Assembly (NCBI GenBank): GCA_964561025.1 | Contig: CAZLNM010000018.1 | Location: forward strand, 1-54,764 | Length of the DNA: 54,764 bases | Direction of reading: 5' to 3' | Source of the DNA: JAAZNF01 sp964561025 | GTDB lineage: Bacteria > Myxococcota > B64-G9 | Part shown: positions 14,144-24,037 of the stretch, in pieces | How the letters are laid out: each line of letters starts with the position of its first letter | How positions within the stretch are numbered: position 1 is the first letter of the stretch | Program-made: the position numbers and the translations under genes | Notes under the pieces: generated by a model | The model's database searches: none | The model's input: the letters and a program-made list of their open reading frames with translations, nothing else | What the model was told of the DNA's origin: nothing

Positions 14144-17100
14144 ATGAAAGCGATTGGTTGGGTGGTCTTCGCCGGGTTGCTCGCCGCGGTGGGGGGGGGG
14201 TCCGTACTTGCGAAGTGAGGCGGTGAATCACCCGCCCGGCTGGACCAGCGCCGCCGGCGTTTCGTACCCGGGCGGCGCGATGACGATGGCGGCGGGCTTT
14301 TTCTTGGAGGCGGGAGGAGCGCGCGGACCATTCACGGTCTTCAATGACTTCGTTGCTCCAGCATGTTTTGATGGCCTGGTGATACCGCCACCCTGGACTG
14401 AGATTTGTAACGAATCGAAACTCTGGGACGTTCTGTCGCCCGCTTGCAAAGACCTGCTGGCAACCTGCGACAACCAGCACTCGTGCGATATCGGAACGAT
14501 CGAAGGAATGGTGCGTTGGATCGCGAACCAGGGTGGCACGGGCAGCATCCGAAGCCGCTTGCTTTCGGCGGATCTTTGCTTTCTGAAGGAGCAGTGCGAG
14601 CCCGTTTCTATATCGAAGATTCGCGTTGGCTGGGAAACGAGTTGCAGCGGTTCAAACGCAGAATGCGGCGTCCGATCACCAAAGCTCAGCGTGTGGGTCG
14701 ATGTCAACCCGTTCACCTTCGTGATCCCCGGTGAGAAGATAAGCTTCACGGTCTGGAATCCTTTTGGGGACGATCTCGTCTGCACCGTCGATCGCGTTAG
14801 CATGTCTGCCTTTTCCATGAAATTGGAGTTCATCCCGGCGGAGGCAGTGATCATCCGCGTGGACGACACCCAGGGGTACATCCGGCACTTCGGCCCGGTG
14901 GTCTACGAGGAGGGCGAGAGTGCCCGCATCGCACCCTACGGCTTCTCGTCCGCGGTGGCCGCGGTCGGGGGTGAGGCGGTGCGGTTCGCCTTCGGCGGCC
15001 AGCGCACGGACGGGTCGTACAGCGCGGACCTCTTCGCCGGCCATTCCGGCAGCGGGCTCCGCTGGCGCAGGGTGGATACGCGCGCCGACTATCCGCGGGT
15101 GTCGGAGATCGGCGTGGGAAGCCTGCCGCGGGAGATCAACCTCAACCCCATGGTGCTCTCGACCGACGAGCGGCTGGGGATCGTGGCCTGCGAGGGGTCG
15201 AACCGGCTGGACCTCGTCGATCTCGACACCGGGGTCACGGTGAGTCAGATGTGGGGTTTCGATCACCCGGCGAGCCTCACCCTGCTCAGGCAACGGGCGG
15301 AGCTGTGGGTGAGCAACCGGGGATCGAACTCCATCACGATAGTCAACACGATGAACTGGTCGGTCATCGCCGAGATCCCGCTCGGGCTCTACGAGCCGAC
15401 GCTGCTCGCCGCCAGCCCGGCGGGCGAGCGAGTGTTCGTCCGCGCAAGGTATCAAACGGGCACCCGCTGGTGGTGGGCCATCCTGATGATCGATCCGGCG
15501 AGCCGGGCCGTGGTCCAGGTGGCGCCGTACGAGTACCACGACCGGCTGACATACGACGCGCTGGCCGTGCACCCGGACGGGAGCCGGCTGTTTGTGGTCC
15601 GGGACAACTACGACCGGATCGATGTCTACGACGCGGCTACGCTCACGCTGCAAAAGACGGTGAGCCTCGATCGAGACGCGACCGGCATCGCGCTTTCGCT
15701 CGACGGGGCGTTTGCGGTGGTGACGAGCTACCAGGAGAACCTGGTGACGGTGTATCGGACGGACACCTGGGATGTGGCGAAAGAGATCCCCGGCGTGCCA
15801 TCGCCGGCCGGTGTCGAACTGGAGCAGCTTGGCGCTCTGGCGGCCGTCACCAACTTCGATCGGGGTGAGATCACGATCATCGACCTCGGTGCCGGAAGGG
15901 TCGCGTACACCCTTCCCGCGGGCCGCTATCCGACGACGGTGTCCATCGACGGATACCGTCGCGAGGCGTACGTGGCGAACGCGGGCTCCGGGACGGTGAC
16001 GGCGATAAAGCACCTTTCGCTCGAATACGGCACGCCGGCTCCCCGGAGCGGCGCCTTGATGGCGGCTGACAATCTCCATCGTCGCCTCATCGTCCTCGGT
16101 GGCAGAACCAGTGAAGGATTCGTGACGGATGCCTGGGCTCTCGAGCTGGCCGACGGGACATGGAGCCGGCTATCGGGCGTCGGACTGCCGAGGGCATACG
16201 CCGCGCGGGCGACGGATCCCGCGACGCAGGATGTGTACTTCTTCGGCGGCGAGACATCGAGCGGCGTGTCGAACGAGCTTTGGCGGCTGCGGAGCGCAGG
16301 CGGGACACTCGAGATGGTAGGGCAACCGGAGAAGGTGGCCGGCCCCGCGCGAAAGCGGGCCTCGCTCGCCTACCTGCCGGCGAGAGGCGCGCTCTACCTA
16401 TTCGGCGGCCAGGATGGAACGCGAGCGCTGAGCGACTCCTGGATGTACTCGTTCGCCACGGGAGAGTGGTCGGCGGTGAACGACTGCAAGGCGTCACCGT
16501 GTCCCGAACCCCGTTGGGGCGCGTCGCTCATCCCGTCCCGGGACGGGACCCGGGTGTTCCTGGTCGGCGGGAAGCGGGAGGATGGCAAGAGCGAGCTGCG
16601 CGTGTGGGAGCAGGATCTTTCTACGGGTGAATGGACGAGGAAGGAGGACTCCAGCGAGCCATCCGGGGTCCGTGCGGGGGGCTTGAAGCGCATCGACTAT
16701 CTCGGAAAGCGGCTGGAGGCGCGACAGGCCGAGAGCTTCGATACGGCGGCGCTCGCAGAGAGCTTTGATAGAGGACAGAACCGCTCGTATCGATGGGTCG
16801 GCCAGGTGGAGATACCGGAGAACGGCGAGTATGTCTTCCGCCTGCGAAGCCAGGGAGGCATGAGGATGTTCATCGACGGCGAGCTGGTGATGCTTCGCTT
16901 TGGGCCGGCGGATCGTCTAGGGCGCTGCGCCGCGCAGGATGAGGAGTCGCTTCCCATACGCCTTACGCGCGGCTGGCACGATGTGGTCGCGGATCTGACC
17001 GTTTGCCGGCGCGGCGGCGAGCTCTATGTTGCGCTGGCGGCCGCGGGCGGCGAGGCCGGGGCGATTCGGCCCGAGCGCCTGCGATACCGCGGCGATGGCG

Positions 17101-17540
17101 GGCTGGTGCGGAAAGGGTACTTCCCGTTCTTCTGGTGGATGCTCGAGACGGGCGAGGACTTCGACCGCTCGCCGGTGAACGACGACTTCGGCAAGGGCGC
17201 GCCGCGGGTCCTGGGTCTCCAGTGGCCCGACCACTTCGCGGTGGGATGGGAGGGCTGGCTGCGGATCGACGTACCCGGCGTGTATCGGTTCGTCGCGGAC
17301 ACGGACGACGGGGCACGGCTGAGCATCGACGGCAACAAGCTCCTGGAGGCCTTCTGGCAGGAACCCGGCAGGCGGACCAGCGAGGCCATCGAGCTTGCCG
17401 AGGGCTGGCACCGGCTCGAGTTCCAGTGTAGAGAGGCCTCGGGCGACGCGAGGGCGCGGCTGCTCTTTCACGAGTCCTGCCCGGAACTCGGCGGCGAGGT
17501 GATACCCCCCGCCCGCTGCGCGGCGCGGATGAGTTTTTAG
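14144..17540 (+). CDS. Giant YVTN/kelch/PA14 surface protein, frame broken at a G10 tract
   Basis: The start with RBS (AGGGGAGG, ATG 14144) encodes a typical signal peptide 'MKAIGWVVFAGLLAAVGGG', but ten consecutive G (14191-14200) put it out of frame: as written it stops at TGA 14216-14218. Removing one G joins it to the ~1130-codon frame ending at 17540. That body has a Cys-containing N-terminal region, YVTN-type beta-propeller repeats (about 15130-16010; 'ELWVSNRGSNSITIVNTMNW', 'AYVANAGSGTVTAI'), four kelch motifs (about 16030-16650; 'VYFFGGETSSG', 'LYLFGGQDGT') and two PA14-like domains (about 16780-17090 and 17200-17480). It is an exported adhesin or glycan binder, either phase-variable or affected by a sequencing error. 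Within the long frame no alternative start has both RBS and signal. Confidence 0.75.
14191..14200 (+). repeat. G10 homopolymer inside a signal-peptide coding region
   Basis: Ten consecutive G lie 47 nt after the ATG at 14144. Nine (or twelve) G restore the long frame; ten give a 24-residue truncated product. The position and length are typical of slipped-strand contingency loci. Confidence 0.8.
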
Positions 17541-17555
17541 GCTGGAGGTGGAGAC

Positions 17556-18674
17556 ATGCGCTGCCGTATCTGGCTCAGTGGATGTGTGTGCTCATTTATC
17601 ATGGCGTGCTCCTGGGATAATTCTAACAATGACATTTTTCCTATTGTACATCATGGTTTTTCACAAAATAATCAATCTGGAGCAATACGTGTGACATATT
17701 ACGATAGTCCAGTCTCGGGTTATGATTTTTTTGAAAACAACATATCATACTCAGGAATCAATAGCGCATTGTATGTTGTTGACATCATTTCTGAAAAGGA
17801 AAAGCTTATCTCCGAACCTGAAAAAGATGAAAACTACCCCTCCAGAGTGGGGCCCGCCATTTCAGATCAGTTTCTGGTAGCCAAGGGCATTGACAAACCA
17901 GAAGACAACTACGGACTTGCAATATATCATTACAAGAAAAGTAGTGACTACAAGTTCATCAATCTTCCTTGCCGTGAACCCAACTATGCTCATGTTCATG
18001 GCGACAAACTTGTGTTCAATCTGCGCTGCGATCCTATCGATGTGGATGATCAAATAAACCTTGAGGTTTTTGTGTATTACTTCAGCAGTCAAACACTCCA
18101 TCGCCTGACTGAACTCAGAGCCCAACAATTTGTTACAGGCGTATCAGGGCAATACATCGTCTGGGAGGACTATAGAAAGGGTTTCTGCAGGGAGGAGGTT
18201 GTACTTTACGACCTCAAGACGGCCCAGTCCAGGCAGCTCACCGACGACGACATCGGCCAATTCCGTCCCGACGTCGACGGCGACCTGGTGGTGTGGACGG
18301 ATCTCCGCAACGGGACCACCTACCCCAACTGCAGCTACGAGAACTCCGACATCTACCTCTACCGCATCTCCACCGGCGAGCTGCGCCGGCTCACCACCGA
18401 TCCCCATGACCAAGAGTACGCGGTGGTGAGCGGCAAGTACGTCGCCTGGACCGACTACCGCTACGGCTCCAGGGATCCGAGCGGGGTGCCCATCCAGAGC
18501 CACGTCTTCGTCCACAACCTGGAGACCGGAGAGGAGAAGCAGGTGACCTTCGGAGAAGGCTTCGTGGAGTGCTGCCCCAAGATCTCCGGCGACCGGCTGG
18601 TGTACCTCAGCTACGCCACCGGCGGCTGGGGGGCGCTGTGGATGATCGATCTAAAGAAGTACTGGCCGGAGTAA
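17556..18674 (+). CDS. TolB-like beta-propeller lipoprotein with mosaic composition
   Basis: 372 aa. The signal ends in 'SFIMAC', a lipobox with Cys18. The remainder is a six- or seven-bladed propeller of TolB/WD40-like blades: 'YIVWEDYRKG', 'LVVWTDLRNG' and 'YVAWTDYRYG' mark successive blades, with 'LYRISTGELRRLT'-type strands. Codon and base use change abruptly near 18180. The first ~625 bases are AT-rich (many AAT, TTT, ATA codons) and the last ~490 are GC-rich like the rest of the window. The frame and blade periodicity are intact across the joint. It starts 15 nt after the PA14 protein gene, so it is probably co-transcribed. Confidence 0.85.
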   Translation: MRCRIWLSGCVCSFIMACSWDNSNNDIFPIVHHGFSQNNQSGAIRVTYYDSPVSGYDFFENNISYSGINSALYVVDIISEKEKLISEPEKDENYPSRVGPAISDQFLVAKGIDKPEDNYGLAIYHYKKSSDYKFINLPCREPNYAHVHGDKLVFNLRCDPIDVDDQINLEVFVYYFSSQTLHRLTELRAQQFVTGVSGQYIVWEDYRKGFCREEVVLYDLKTAQSRQLTDDDIGQFRPDVDGDLVVWTDLRNGTTYPNCSYENSDIYLYRISTGELRRLTTDPHDQEYAVVSGKYVAWTDYRYGSRDPSGVPIQSHVFVHNLETGEEKQVTFGEGFVECCPKISGDRLVYLSYATGGWGALWMIDLKKYWPE

Positions 18675-18752
18675 GCTTTCAGCAGTGAGCGGCAGAGCGC
18701 GGCATTTTTTTCTCATTTATCATCGAAAACTGGCCCGCGCTCAGCGCTCTGG

Positions 18753-18765
18753 TACAATCCGCCTC
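18753..18765 (+). promoter_or_regulatory. -10 element directly before the AsmA-like start (leaderless)
   Basis: TACAAT (18753-18758) followed by 7 nt and the ATG at 18766. No Shine-Dalgarno is present. The -35 region (around 18730-18736) is weak. Confidence 0.45.
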
Positions 18766-21700
18766 ATGGCGGCAGAGGAGCCGAAAAAGCCAGCGCGGCC
18801 AAGCCTTCCCCGCCGCGTGGCCCGGATCGCCCTGCGGGTATTTTTGTGGATCTTCCTGGGGATTCTGGGCCTGCTGGGGATCGCCTGGGTGGTGCTGCTC
18901 ATCCTGTTCCCCGACGACCGCATCCGCCGCCTGATGATCGAGCAGATCGAAGCGCGCACCGGCCTGGCGGTGGAAGCGGGGGAGCTCGAGCTGCACATCC
19001 TGCGCGGTCTCGTTCTGCGCGACGTGGCGCTGCGCGCCCCGCCGGGGTTCTCCGAGCGGCCCGTCTCTGTCGAGCGCATCGAGGTGGAGTACTCGCTGGG
19101 CCAGCTCCTCGACCGGCAGTTCGTGGTGAAGCGGGTCCACCTGGTGCACCCCCGGCTGGTGCTCGAGGAGCGCGAGGGCGTGACCAACCTCGAGGCGCTG
19201 CTGGCCATGAGAAAACCGCCCGCCGCGGAATCTCCGCCGGCGCCCACGCCAAAGGAGCCCGGCGAGCCGTTCCGCGTGGATCTCCAGTCGCTCGCAATCG
19301 AAGGCCTCGAGGTCGTATCTGCGCTCGGCGCCACCCGCCTCCACCTCAAAGACGGCGAGATCCGCCTTGTGGGCAACTGGCAGGACGGAAAGCCGTCGGC
19401 CCGGGCGGAGGTCTCGCTCCCGTGCCCCACGGAGGCCAACCTGACGCTGGAGGATCTTCCCGACGAGGTCCCCGGCGGCCGGCTCTCGCTCTCGTTGGGG
19501 CTCGATCTCGAGGTCAAGCTCTCGGCGGGGGGCGAGCTGTGGGCGGAGGGCGCGCTCGACCTGTGCCGGCCGGTGTTCCCGCATGGCGCGCCGCTGAAGC
19601 TTTCTTTCACGGCCACCGTGTCCGACGGCGGGCGCAATGTTACGCTCTCACGCCTTCGGCTGGATTCGCTCGCGCAAGGCGCGCCCCGGCCGCTCCTCGA
19701 ACTCAGCGGGGAAGTGGTGGATTCGGAAGAGGGCTTACGCTACTCGGTCCGGGCCGGGCGGGTGCTGCTCACCGAGCTACTGGGCCAGGCGGCAAGGAAG
19801 TATGTCTCGCGCGGCGAGGCGGTACTGGTGGAGGCGGAGGCGAACGGGCGGCTCGGCGGCGGGTTGCCCCAGGCGCGCCTTATGCTGGCGATAAGCGACG
19901 TGGGAACTGCGCGAGAAGCGCTCGTGCAAGGGGCGAGCGGCACGCTGGAGGTGAAACTCGAGCCTTCGCCCACGGGCGGGCGAGTTTCCGTAAGCGGAAA
20001 GCTCGATGCCGCGCGGGCCGGGACGGCGGCCATCATGTTCGAACGGCCCCGGGTCGACCTGTCCATGGCTGGTCGCATCATGCCCGGCGCGGAGCGGGGC
20101 GGCCTTGCTCTCGAGCCCGAGCTGTTCTCTCTACGGTTTTCCGCCGCTCAAGCGACCGGGCCGCTGGTCGCAAGCAACCTGACCGGCTCGCTGGAGTTCG
20201 CGGGTGCCGGTGGGGCCGTCACGATCACCGAGGGGCGCGTGATCCTGCCGCGGCTCACGGCGGCTCTTTCGGGAAAGGCGGGGCGGGTGGTACTTTCCGA
20301 AGGGGAGCTGCAAGGCCCGTTCATAAACGCCAAACTGGCCCTTCCTGCCGGTCCGCTCGATGTCGCCACCTTGAGCGAGCTTGCCGGCGGGCGGATCCAG
20401 GGCGGCGCCAATCTGGTCAAGCTGGCCCAGGCGAGCGCGAAAGAGGCGTCTTTTACGGCGGATCTTGCGGGGGGTGGGATGTCCGGCGCGAAGCTGCGCC
20501 GCCCGCTCCAGGCCCGGCTGGAGGCGCGGTGCGGGGAGGCGAGCATCGAGACGGGCGCGAACGGCGCGGCTCGAGCCGGCGGGGTGGCGCTTTCGGCCCG
20601 GCTCGAGGTGCCCGCGCTCACGCCGCTCGCCCTGGCGGCTGACCTCTCGGCGGACATCGCGGCGCTGGAACTTGGCCTGCCGGGCGGAGGTTGGGCGCCC
20701 GGGAAGGTGCGCCTCGAGGGCCGGGGCCGGCTGGCAGACGAGCGCGTGACGGTGGAGGCGTTCCGGCTCGACGTGCCGGCGCTGGCCAATGTCGCGGTGA
20801 AGGGCGCGGCGAACTATTTCGCCGGAGACCTGGGCGCGAAGGCGCACCTCGCGCCGGTGCGGATCGAGACCTTGCTCGCGGCGCTGCCGGCCGCCTGGAC
20901 GGCGGGGTTGCCGGCGCTGCGGGGCGAGGTGGAGCTGGACCTGACCTTCTCGGGCAAGATCGCGGCGATCGCGCTGGATCCGGCCGGGGCGCTGCCGGCC
21001 GCCCGCGTCGAGGTGTTGCTGCGCGGCGTGGAGGCGGCGCTGGCCCAGCCGGCGCTGGAGATCGCCGGTCTGTCGGGGCGGGTCCTGGCGCAGTCCGATC
21101 CCTCCCGGCATGCCCAGGAGGTCAACGTCAATTTCACGCTGGAGAACCTGCGCGGCCCGGGGATGGCCCTGGCCGGGCTCAGCCTGGCGCTCACGGGAAC
21201 GGGCACGGGGCTGGACGAGCTGGGGCTGAAGGGTTCCCTCAAGGCCGCGCGCGTCGAGCACTCCGCGCTGGCCCACCTCGATCTGTCGAAGATCTCCCTG
21301 TCGTTCGATGCCCGCCTGCTCGGCCGAAAGGAAGTGTGGTTCCGGGAGATCGCGCTCGATGTGCCCAGCCTGAAGAGCCGCCTTGTGGCCTCGGGGCAAG
21401 GGGTGTGGCCCGGCTCGGTCGACCGGCTCTCGGAGCTGAAGGCCTCGGGGACCGTGCGCTATCAGTTCGATTCGGCCGAGCCGGTGCGCTTTGCGCAGAG
21501 CCTCGCCGTCCGGGGCAAGGCGGCCCTGGAGGCAACCCTCGAGAGCCTCTCCGGGAACGCCGAGCTCTCGGGCAAGCTCTCCTTCGACGGCGCCGACGCC
21601 GAGACGGGCGCGCTCTCGATTTCGGGGATGCGCGGCGTGCTGCCGGTCCGCCAGCGGTTCCGGTATTTTCCGGCGTTCGAGATGTTCGGAAAGCAAAGCC

Positions 21701-22380
21701 CGGGCACTCCGCTCGCCGATCGTCAGACGACGGGGGCCTCGCGCGCCTACGATGAAGCGCTGCGCCCGCTCCGCGGAGAGGAGCGGCGTTTCTTCATCGA
21801 GCGGGTCAAGGCCGGCGAGCTCTCTTTCTCCCAGGTGTCCGGGGCGCTGGCGGTGGAGGAGGGGCGCCTCAGCCTCGATCGGCTGGCTTTTTCGTTCCTC
21901 GGTGGCGACGTGCTGGCCCGGATGCAGGTCGTGTACGCGCCGGCCGAACTGAGGTCTTTTACGCTGGAAGGGGAGATGAGCGGGATGGATCTTTCCAGGC
22001 TGGGAGGATTCGGGGGCGGGGCCTCGGAGGTCGCGGGGACGGTGAGGCTGGGGGCGAACCTGCGCACCCGGGACGTCGGGGCCACCTTCCACCTCACCCA
22101 GATCGGCTACTCGACCCTGGAGGCGCTGCTCCAGGCGCTGGATCCGGCCCAGGCCAACCCGGGGATCTCGCGCCTTAGAAAATTCTTGGACCGCTTCAAG
22201 GTGGCGCCCCGGACCGCGCTGCTGGATCTCTCCATGGGCCGGCTCAACATGGAGGTCCGCTTCGACATGGGGATCGCGGCCCGCGCCGCCTCGGGGCTCA
22301 TCGAGGGGTTCACCGGCGACACCTACCGGCTGCCGCCGCTCCCGGTGGGGGGCTTGCTCGAGAAATACCTGCGCCTCTAG
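18766..22380 (+). CDS. AsmA-family inner-membrane-anchored protein
   Basis: 1204 aa. It has a cytoplasmic basic N-terminus, one membrane anchor (about residues 21-46, 'IFLGILGLLGIAWVVLLILF'), then a very long beta-strand-rich periplasmic region. AsmA-type N-terminal features include 'IEARTGLAVEAGELELHILR' and 'SVERIEVEYSLGQLLDRQFV' and the later 'DLSRLGGFGGGASEVAGTVR', typical of AsmA/YhdP/TamB-like bridge proteins that move phospholipid between membranes. The ATG at 18766 has no SD but has a -10 box 7 nt upstream. The gene is monocistronic. Confidence 0.85.
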   Translation: MAAEEPKKPARPSLPRRVARIALRVFLWIFLGILGLLGIAWVVLLILFPDDRIRRLMIEQIEARTGLAVEAGELELHILRGLVLRDVALRAPPGFSERPVSVERIEVEYSLGQLLDRQFVVKRVHLVHPRLVLEEREGVTNLEALLAMRKPPAAESPPAPTPKEPGEPFRVDLQSLAIEGLEVVSALGATRLHLKDGEIRLVGNWQDGKPSARAEVSLPCPTEANLTLEDLPDEVPGGRLSLSLGLDLEVKLSAGGELWAEGALDLCRPVFPHGAPLKLSFTATVSDGGRNVTLSRLRLDSLAQGAPRPLLELSGEVVDSEEGLRYSVRAGRVLLTELLGQAARKYVSRGEAVLVEAEANGRLGGGLPQARLMLAISDVGTAREALVQGASGTLEVKLEPSPTGGRVSVSGKLDAARAGTAAIMFERPRVDLSMAGRIMPGAERGGLALEPELFSLRFSAAQATGPLVASNLTGSLEFAGAGGAVTITEGRVILPRLTAALSGKAGRVVLSEGELQGPFINAKLALPAGPLDVATLSELAGGRIQGGANLVKLAQASAKEASFTADLAGGGMSGAKLRRPLQARLEARCGEASIETGANGAARAGGVALSARLEVPALTPLALAADLSADIAALELGLPGGGWAPGKVRLEGRGRLADERVTVEAFRLDVPALANVAVKGAANYFAGDLGAKAHLAPVRIETLLAALPAAWTAGLPALRGEVELDLTFSGKIAAIALDPAGALPAARVEVLLRGVEAALAQPALEIAGLSGRVLAQSDPSRHAQEVNVNFTLENLRGPGMALAGLSLALTGTGTGLDELGLKGSLKAARVEHSALAHLDLSKISLSFDARLLGRKEVWFREIALDVPSLKSRLVASGQGVWPGSVDRLSELKASGTVRYQFDSAEPVRFAQSLAVRGKAALEATLESLSGNAELSGKLSFDGADAETGALSISGMRGVLPVRQRFRYFPAFEMFGKQSPGTPLADRQTTGASRAYDEALRPLRGEERRFFIERVKAGELSFSQVSGALAVEEGRLSLDRLAFSFLGGDVLARMQVVYAPAELRSFTLEGEMSGMDLSRLGGFGGGASEVAGTVRLGANLRTRDVGATFHLTQIGYSTLEALLQALDPAQANPGISRLRKFLDRFKVAPRTALLDLSMGRLNMEVRFDMGIAARAASGLIEGFTGDTYRLPPLPVGGLLEKYLRL

Positions 22381-22394
22381 CGCGCCTCATGGCC

Positions 22395-22434
22395 CGCGCG
22401 AACGCGCTGGCTCTTTCGGCTCCGCCTTCGCGCG
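22395..22434. terminator. Possible bidirectional hairpin between convergent genes
   Basis: CGCGCGAA (22395-22402) and TTCGCGCG (22427-22434) can pair across a 24-nt loop in the 118-nt gap between the AsmA-like and lipoprotein stop codons. There is no T-tract. Weak candidate. Confidence 0.25.
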
Positions 22435-22498
22435 TTGCCTCAAGCAAAGGCCGGGCGGCATCGCGTGTTGTTCGCGGGTCCTGAATGGAAGATGGGCC

Positions 22499-23095
22499 TT
22501 ACTTCTTCTTCCAGGCGCCGTCCGGATCTTCCAGCCAGGTGCCCGCGGGCACTTGCTCGGCGCGAAGGCGCGCCCAGGCGCTCTCGAGCCGCGGCAGGTC
22601 CTTGCGGCTGAACTCCGGGGTGGTCTCGATGACGAAGATCAGGATGGCCTGGCGGGCCTCGTTCTCGAGCCGCGCCACCCGCTGGACCCGCTCCTCGAGC
22701 TTGGGGTCCTTCGCGGCCTCGTCGCAGGGCCGGGGGAGCAGGCGGGCGGTGCGTCCCTCGCCCAGGCAGCCGAGGCGCAGCAGCTCGTCCACGTCGTCCT
22801 GGACGAACCGCTGCACGCGCCGGGCCCGGATGGCGGCGTCGCGCACGCTGGCCTGCTCGGGCGCCCAGCCCTCGTCCTGCCCCGCGCGCACCGAGGCGAG
22901 CTGCAACAGGCTCTCGTCGAGCTCCTGGTAGCGGCCCAGGATCTGGTTCTCGAGGGCGGTGCGCTCGTCCACCACGTTGATGCGGGCGCTGACACACGCG
23001 CCGAGAGCGAGGGAAAAGATCGGGGCGGCGAGGACAACGACGAGCGGGCCAGCCTTCGTCGGTCGGCCGGGCCCGGCCGGGTCTACTGTTTGCAT
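22499..23095 (-). CDS. Small helical lipoprotein, hypothetical
   Basis: 198 aa from the ATG at 23095, giving a signal with lipobox 'LALGAC'. The mature part is almost entirely helical and charged ('VDERTALENQILGRYQELDE', 'VDELLRLGCLGEGRTARLLP'), ending in Lys-Lys-Lys. The RBS is poor, but the start overlaps the end of the upstream lipoprotein gene by 13 bases, implying translational coupling. The family is unrecognised. The longer frame to 23326 is antisense-like within the upstream gene and is rejected. Confidence 0.7.
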   Translation of the reverse strand: MQTVDPAGPGRPTKAGPLVVVLAAPIFSLALGACVSARINVVDERTALENQILGRYQELDESLLQLASVRAGQDEGWAPEQASVRDAAIRARRVQRFVQDDVDELLRLGCLGEGRTARLLPRPCDEAAKDPKLEERVQRVARLENEARQAILIFVIETTPEFSRKDLPRLESAWARLRAEQVPAGTWLEDPDGAWKKK

Positions 23096-23790
23096 CGTTC
23101 TTGGATCGAGGGATCGATGGTGGCGTTGGGGAACGACTTCTGGTCCCAGCCCTTCTTGCGGCAGAAGCGCTTCTGGGCCAGGGGACAGAAGACCTTGCAG
23201 ATGCAGGCGCAGCAGCCCGCGTTGGCAGGGGCGTCGCAGAGCGAGCGGTCCCAGGTCGGCGAGCTGGTCGAGGGGCAGCCGCCCTGGCCCGCCTTGGTGC
23301 AGGAGTCGGTGCAGTTGTCGCCCCACTGCTCCGGCGGATTGCAGTGCAGGTTCTCGCCGAAGGGAGCCATGTGGCTGCAGCTATAGCCCTTGGGGCAGCT
23401 CGCGTCCGAGAGGCACTCCTTGGTGCAGTAGCCGGTGCAGCTCACCGGCGCGGAGGGGCAGGTGGTCGAGTTGCTGGGAGAGACGCACTGGCCGTTCATG
23501 TGGTTGACCATCTCCTCGGTGGTGCCCTCGGTGATTTGCGTGGCGGCGCACACCAGGTTCTCGCACTCCATCGAGCGAAGCTGCAGGCAGTCGGCCGGGC
23601 AGGAGCGGTTGTTGATGTTCACCGCCCCGCTGTCATCCTGGAGGGGATGACACTGGGGGTACTCGTTGCAGTTGTTCTCATACCAGGAGAACCCACAAGG
23701 CGTGCCGACGTCGTCCCCGACACAGCCGGGCAGCCCGCAGGCGAAGAGTACCCCAAGGAGCGTCAGGACAATCAGACCGTGCGACCGCAT
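23083..23790 (-). CDS. Cys-rich lipoprotein, hypothetical
   Basis: 235 aa. It begins 'MRSHGLIVLTLLGVLFACGL' with possible lipidation at Cys18 or the later 'LPGC'. The mature region has many Cys in paired arrangements ('CTGYCTKECLSDASCPKGYS', 'CCACICKVFCPL'), so it is probably a disulfide-knotted outer-membrane lipoprotein related in style to the 10953-12650 protein. It is the first gene of a two-gene minus-strand unit and divergent from the Nfs/Glt-like operon; the 247-nt gap between them holds the operon promoter. Confidence 0.75.
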   Translation of the reverse strand: MRSHGLIVLTLLGVLFACGLPGCVGDDVGTPCGFSWYENNCNEYPQCHPLQDDSGAVNINNRSCPADCLQLRSMECENLVCAATQITEGTTEEMVNHMNGQCVSPSNSTTCPSAPVSCTGYCTKECLSDASCPKGYSCSHMAPFGENLHCNPPEQWGDNCTDSCTKAGQGGCPSTSSPTWDRSLCDAPANAGCCACICKVFCPLAQKRFCRKKGWDQKSFPNATIDPSIQERCKQ

Positions 23791-23930
23791 CAGGGACCTC
23801 CCGTACCGTCCGGTCCTCCCCGGAGGGAGACCGGAGATGGAAACGCCGGCCAGAGGTTGCTTATCACGCCTCGAAGGGCCAAGACAAGAAAAAATGCCAT
23901 CCTCCGAGTACCGGGAGCGGGCGAATTGCC

Positions 23931-23960
23931 TTGACAGTCCTCGACCCTCCGTCCTACCAT
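23931..23960 (+). promoter_or_regulatory. Sigma70-like promoter of the Nfs/Glt-like operon
   Basis: Perfect TTGACA (23931-23936), an 18-bp spacer and TACCAT (23955-23960). The leader is about 70 nt to the ATG at 24038. No other promoter of this quality was seen within the following 12 kb on the plus strand. Confidence 0.6.
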
Positions 23961-24037
23961 CGAAAGCCAAATATGCCCGTGATTCAAAAGAAGATATTGG
24001 CAGAGTGCGCGCCGTAAACTTCGAGAGGAGAGGCTCG

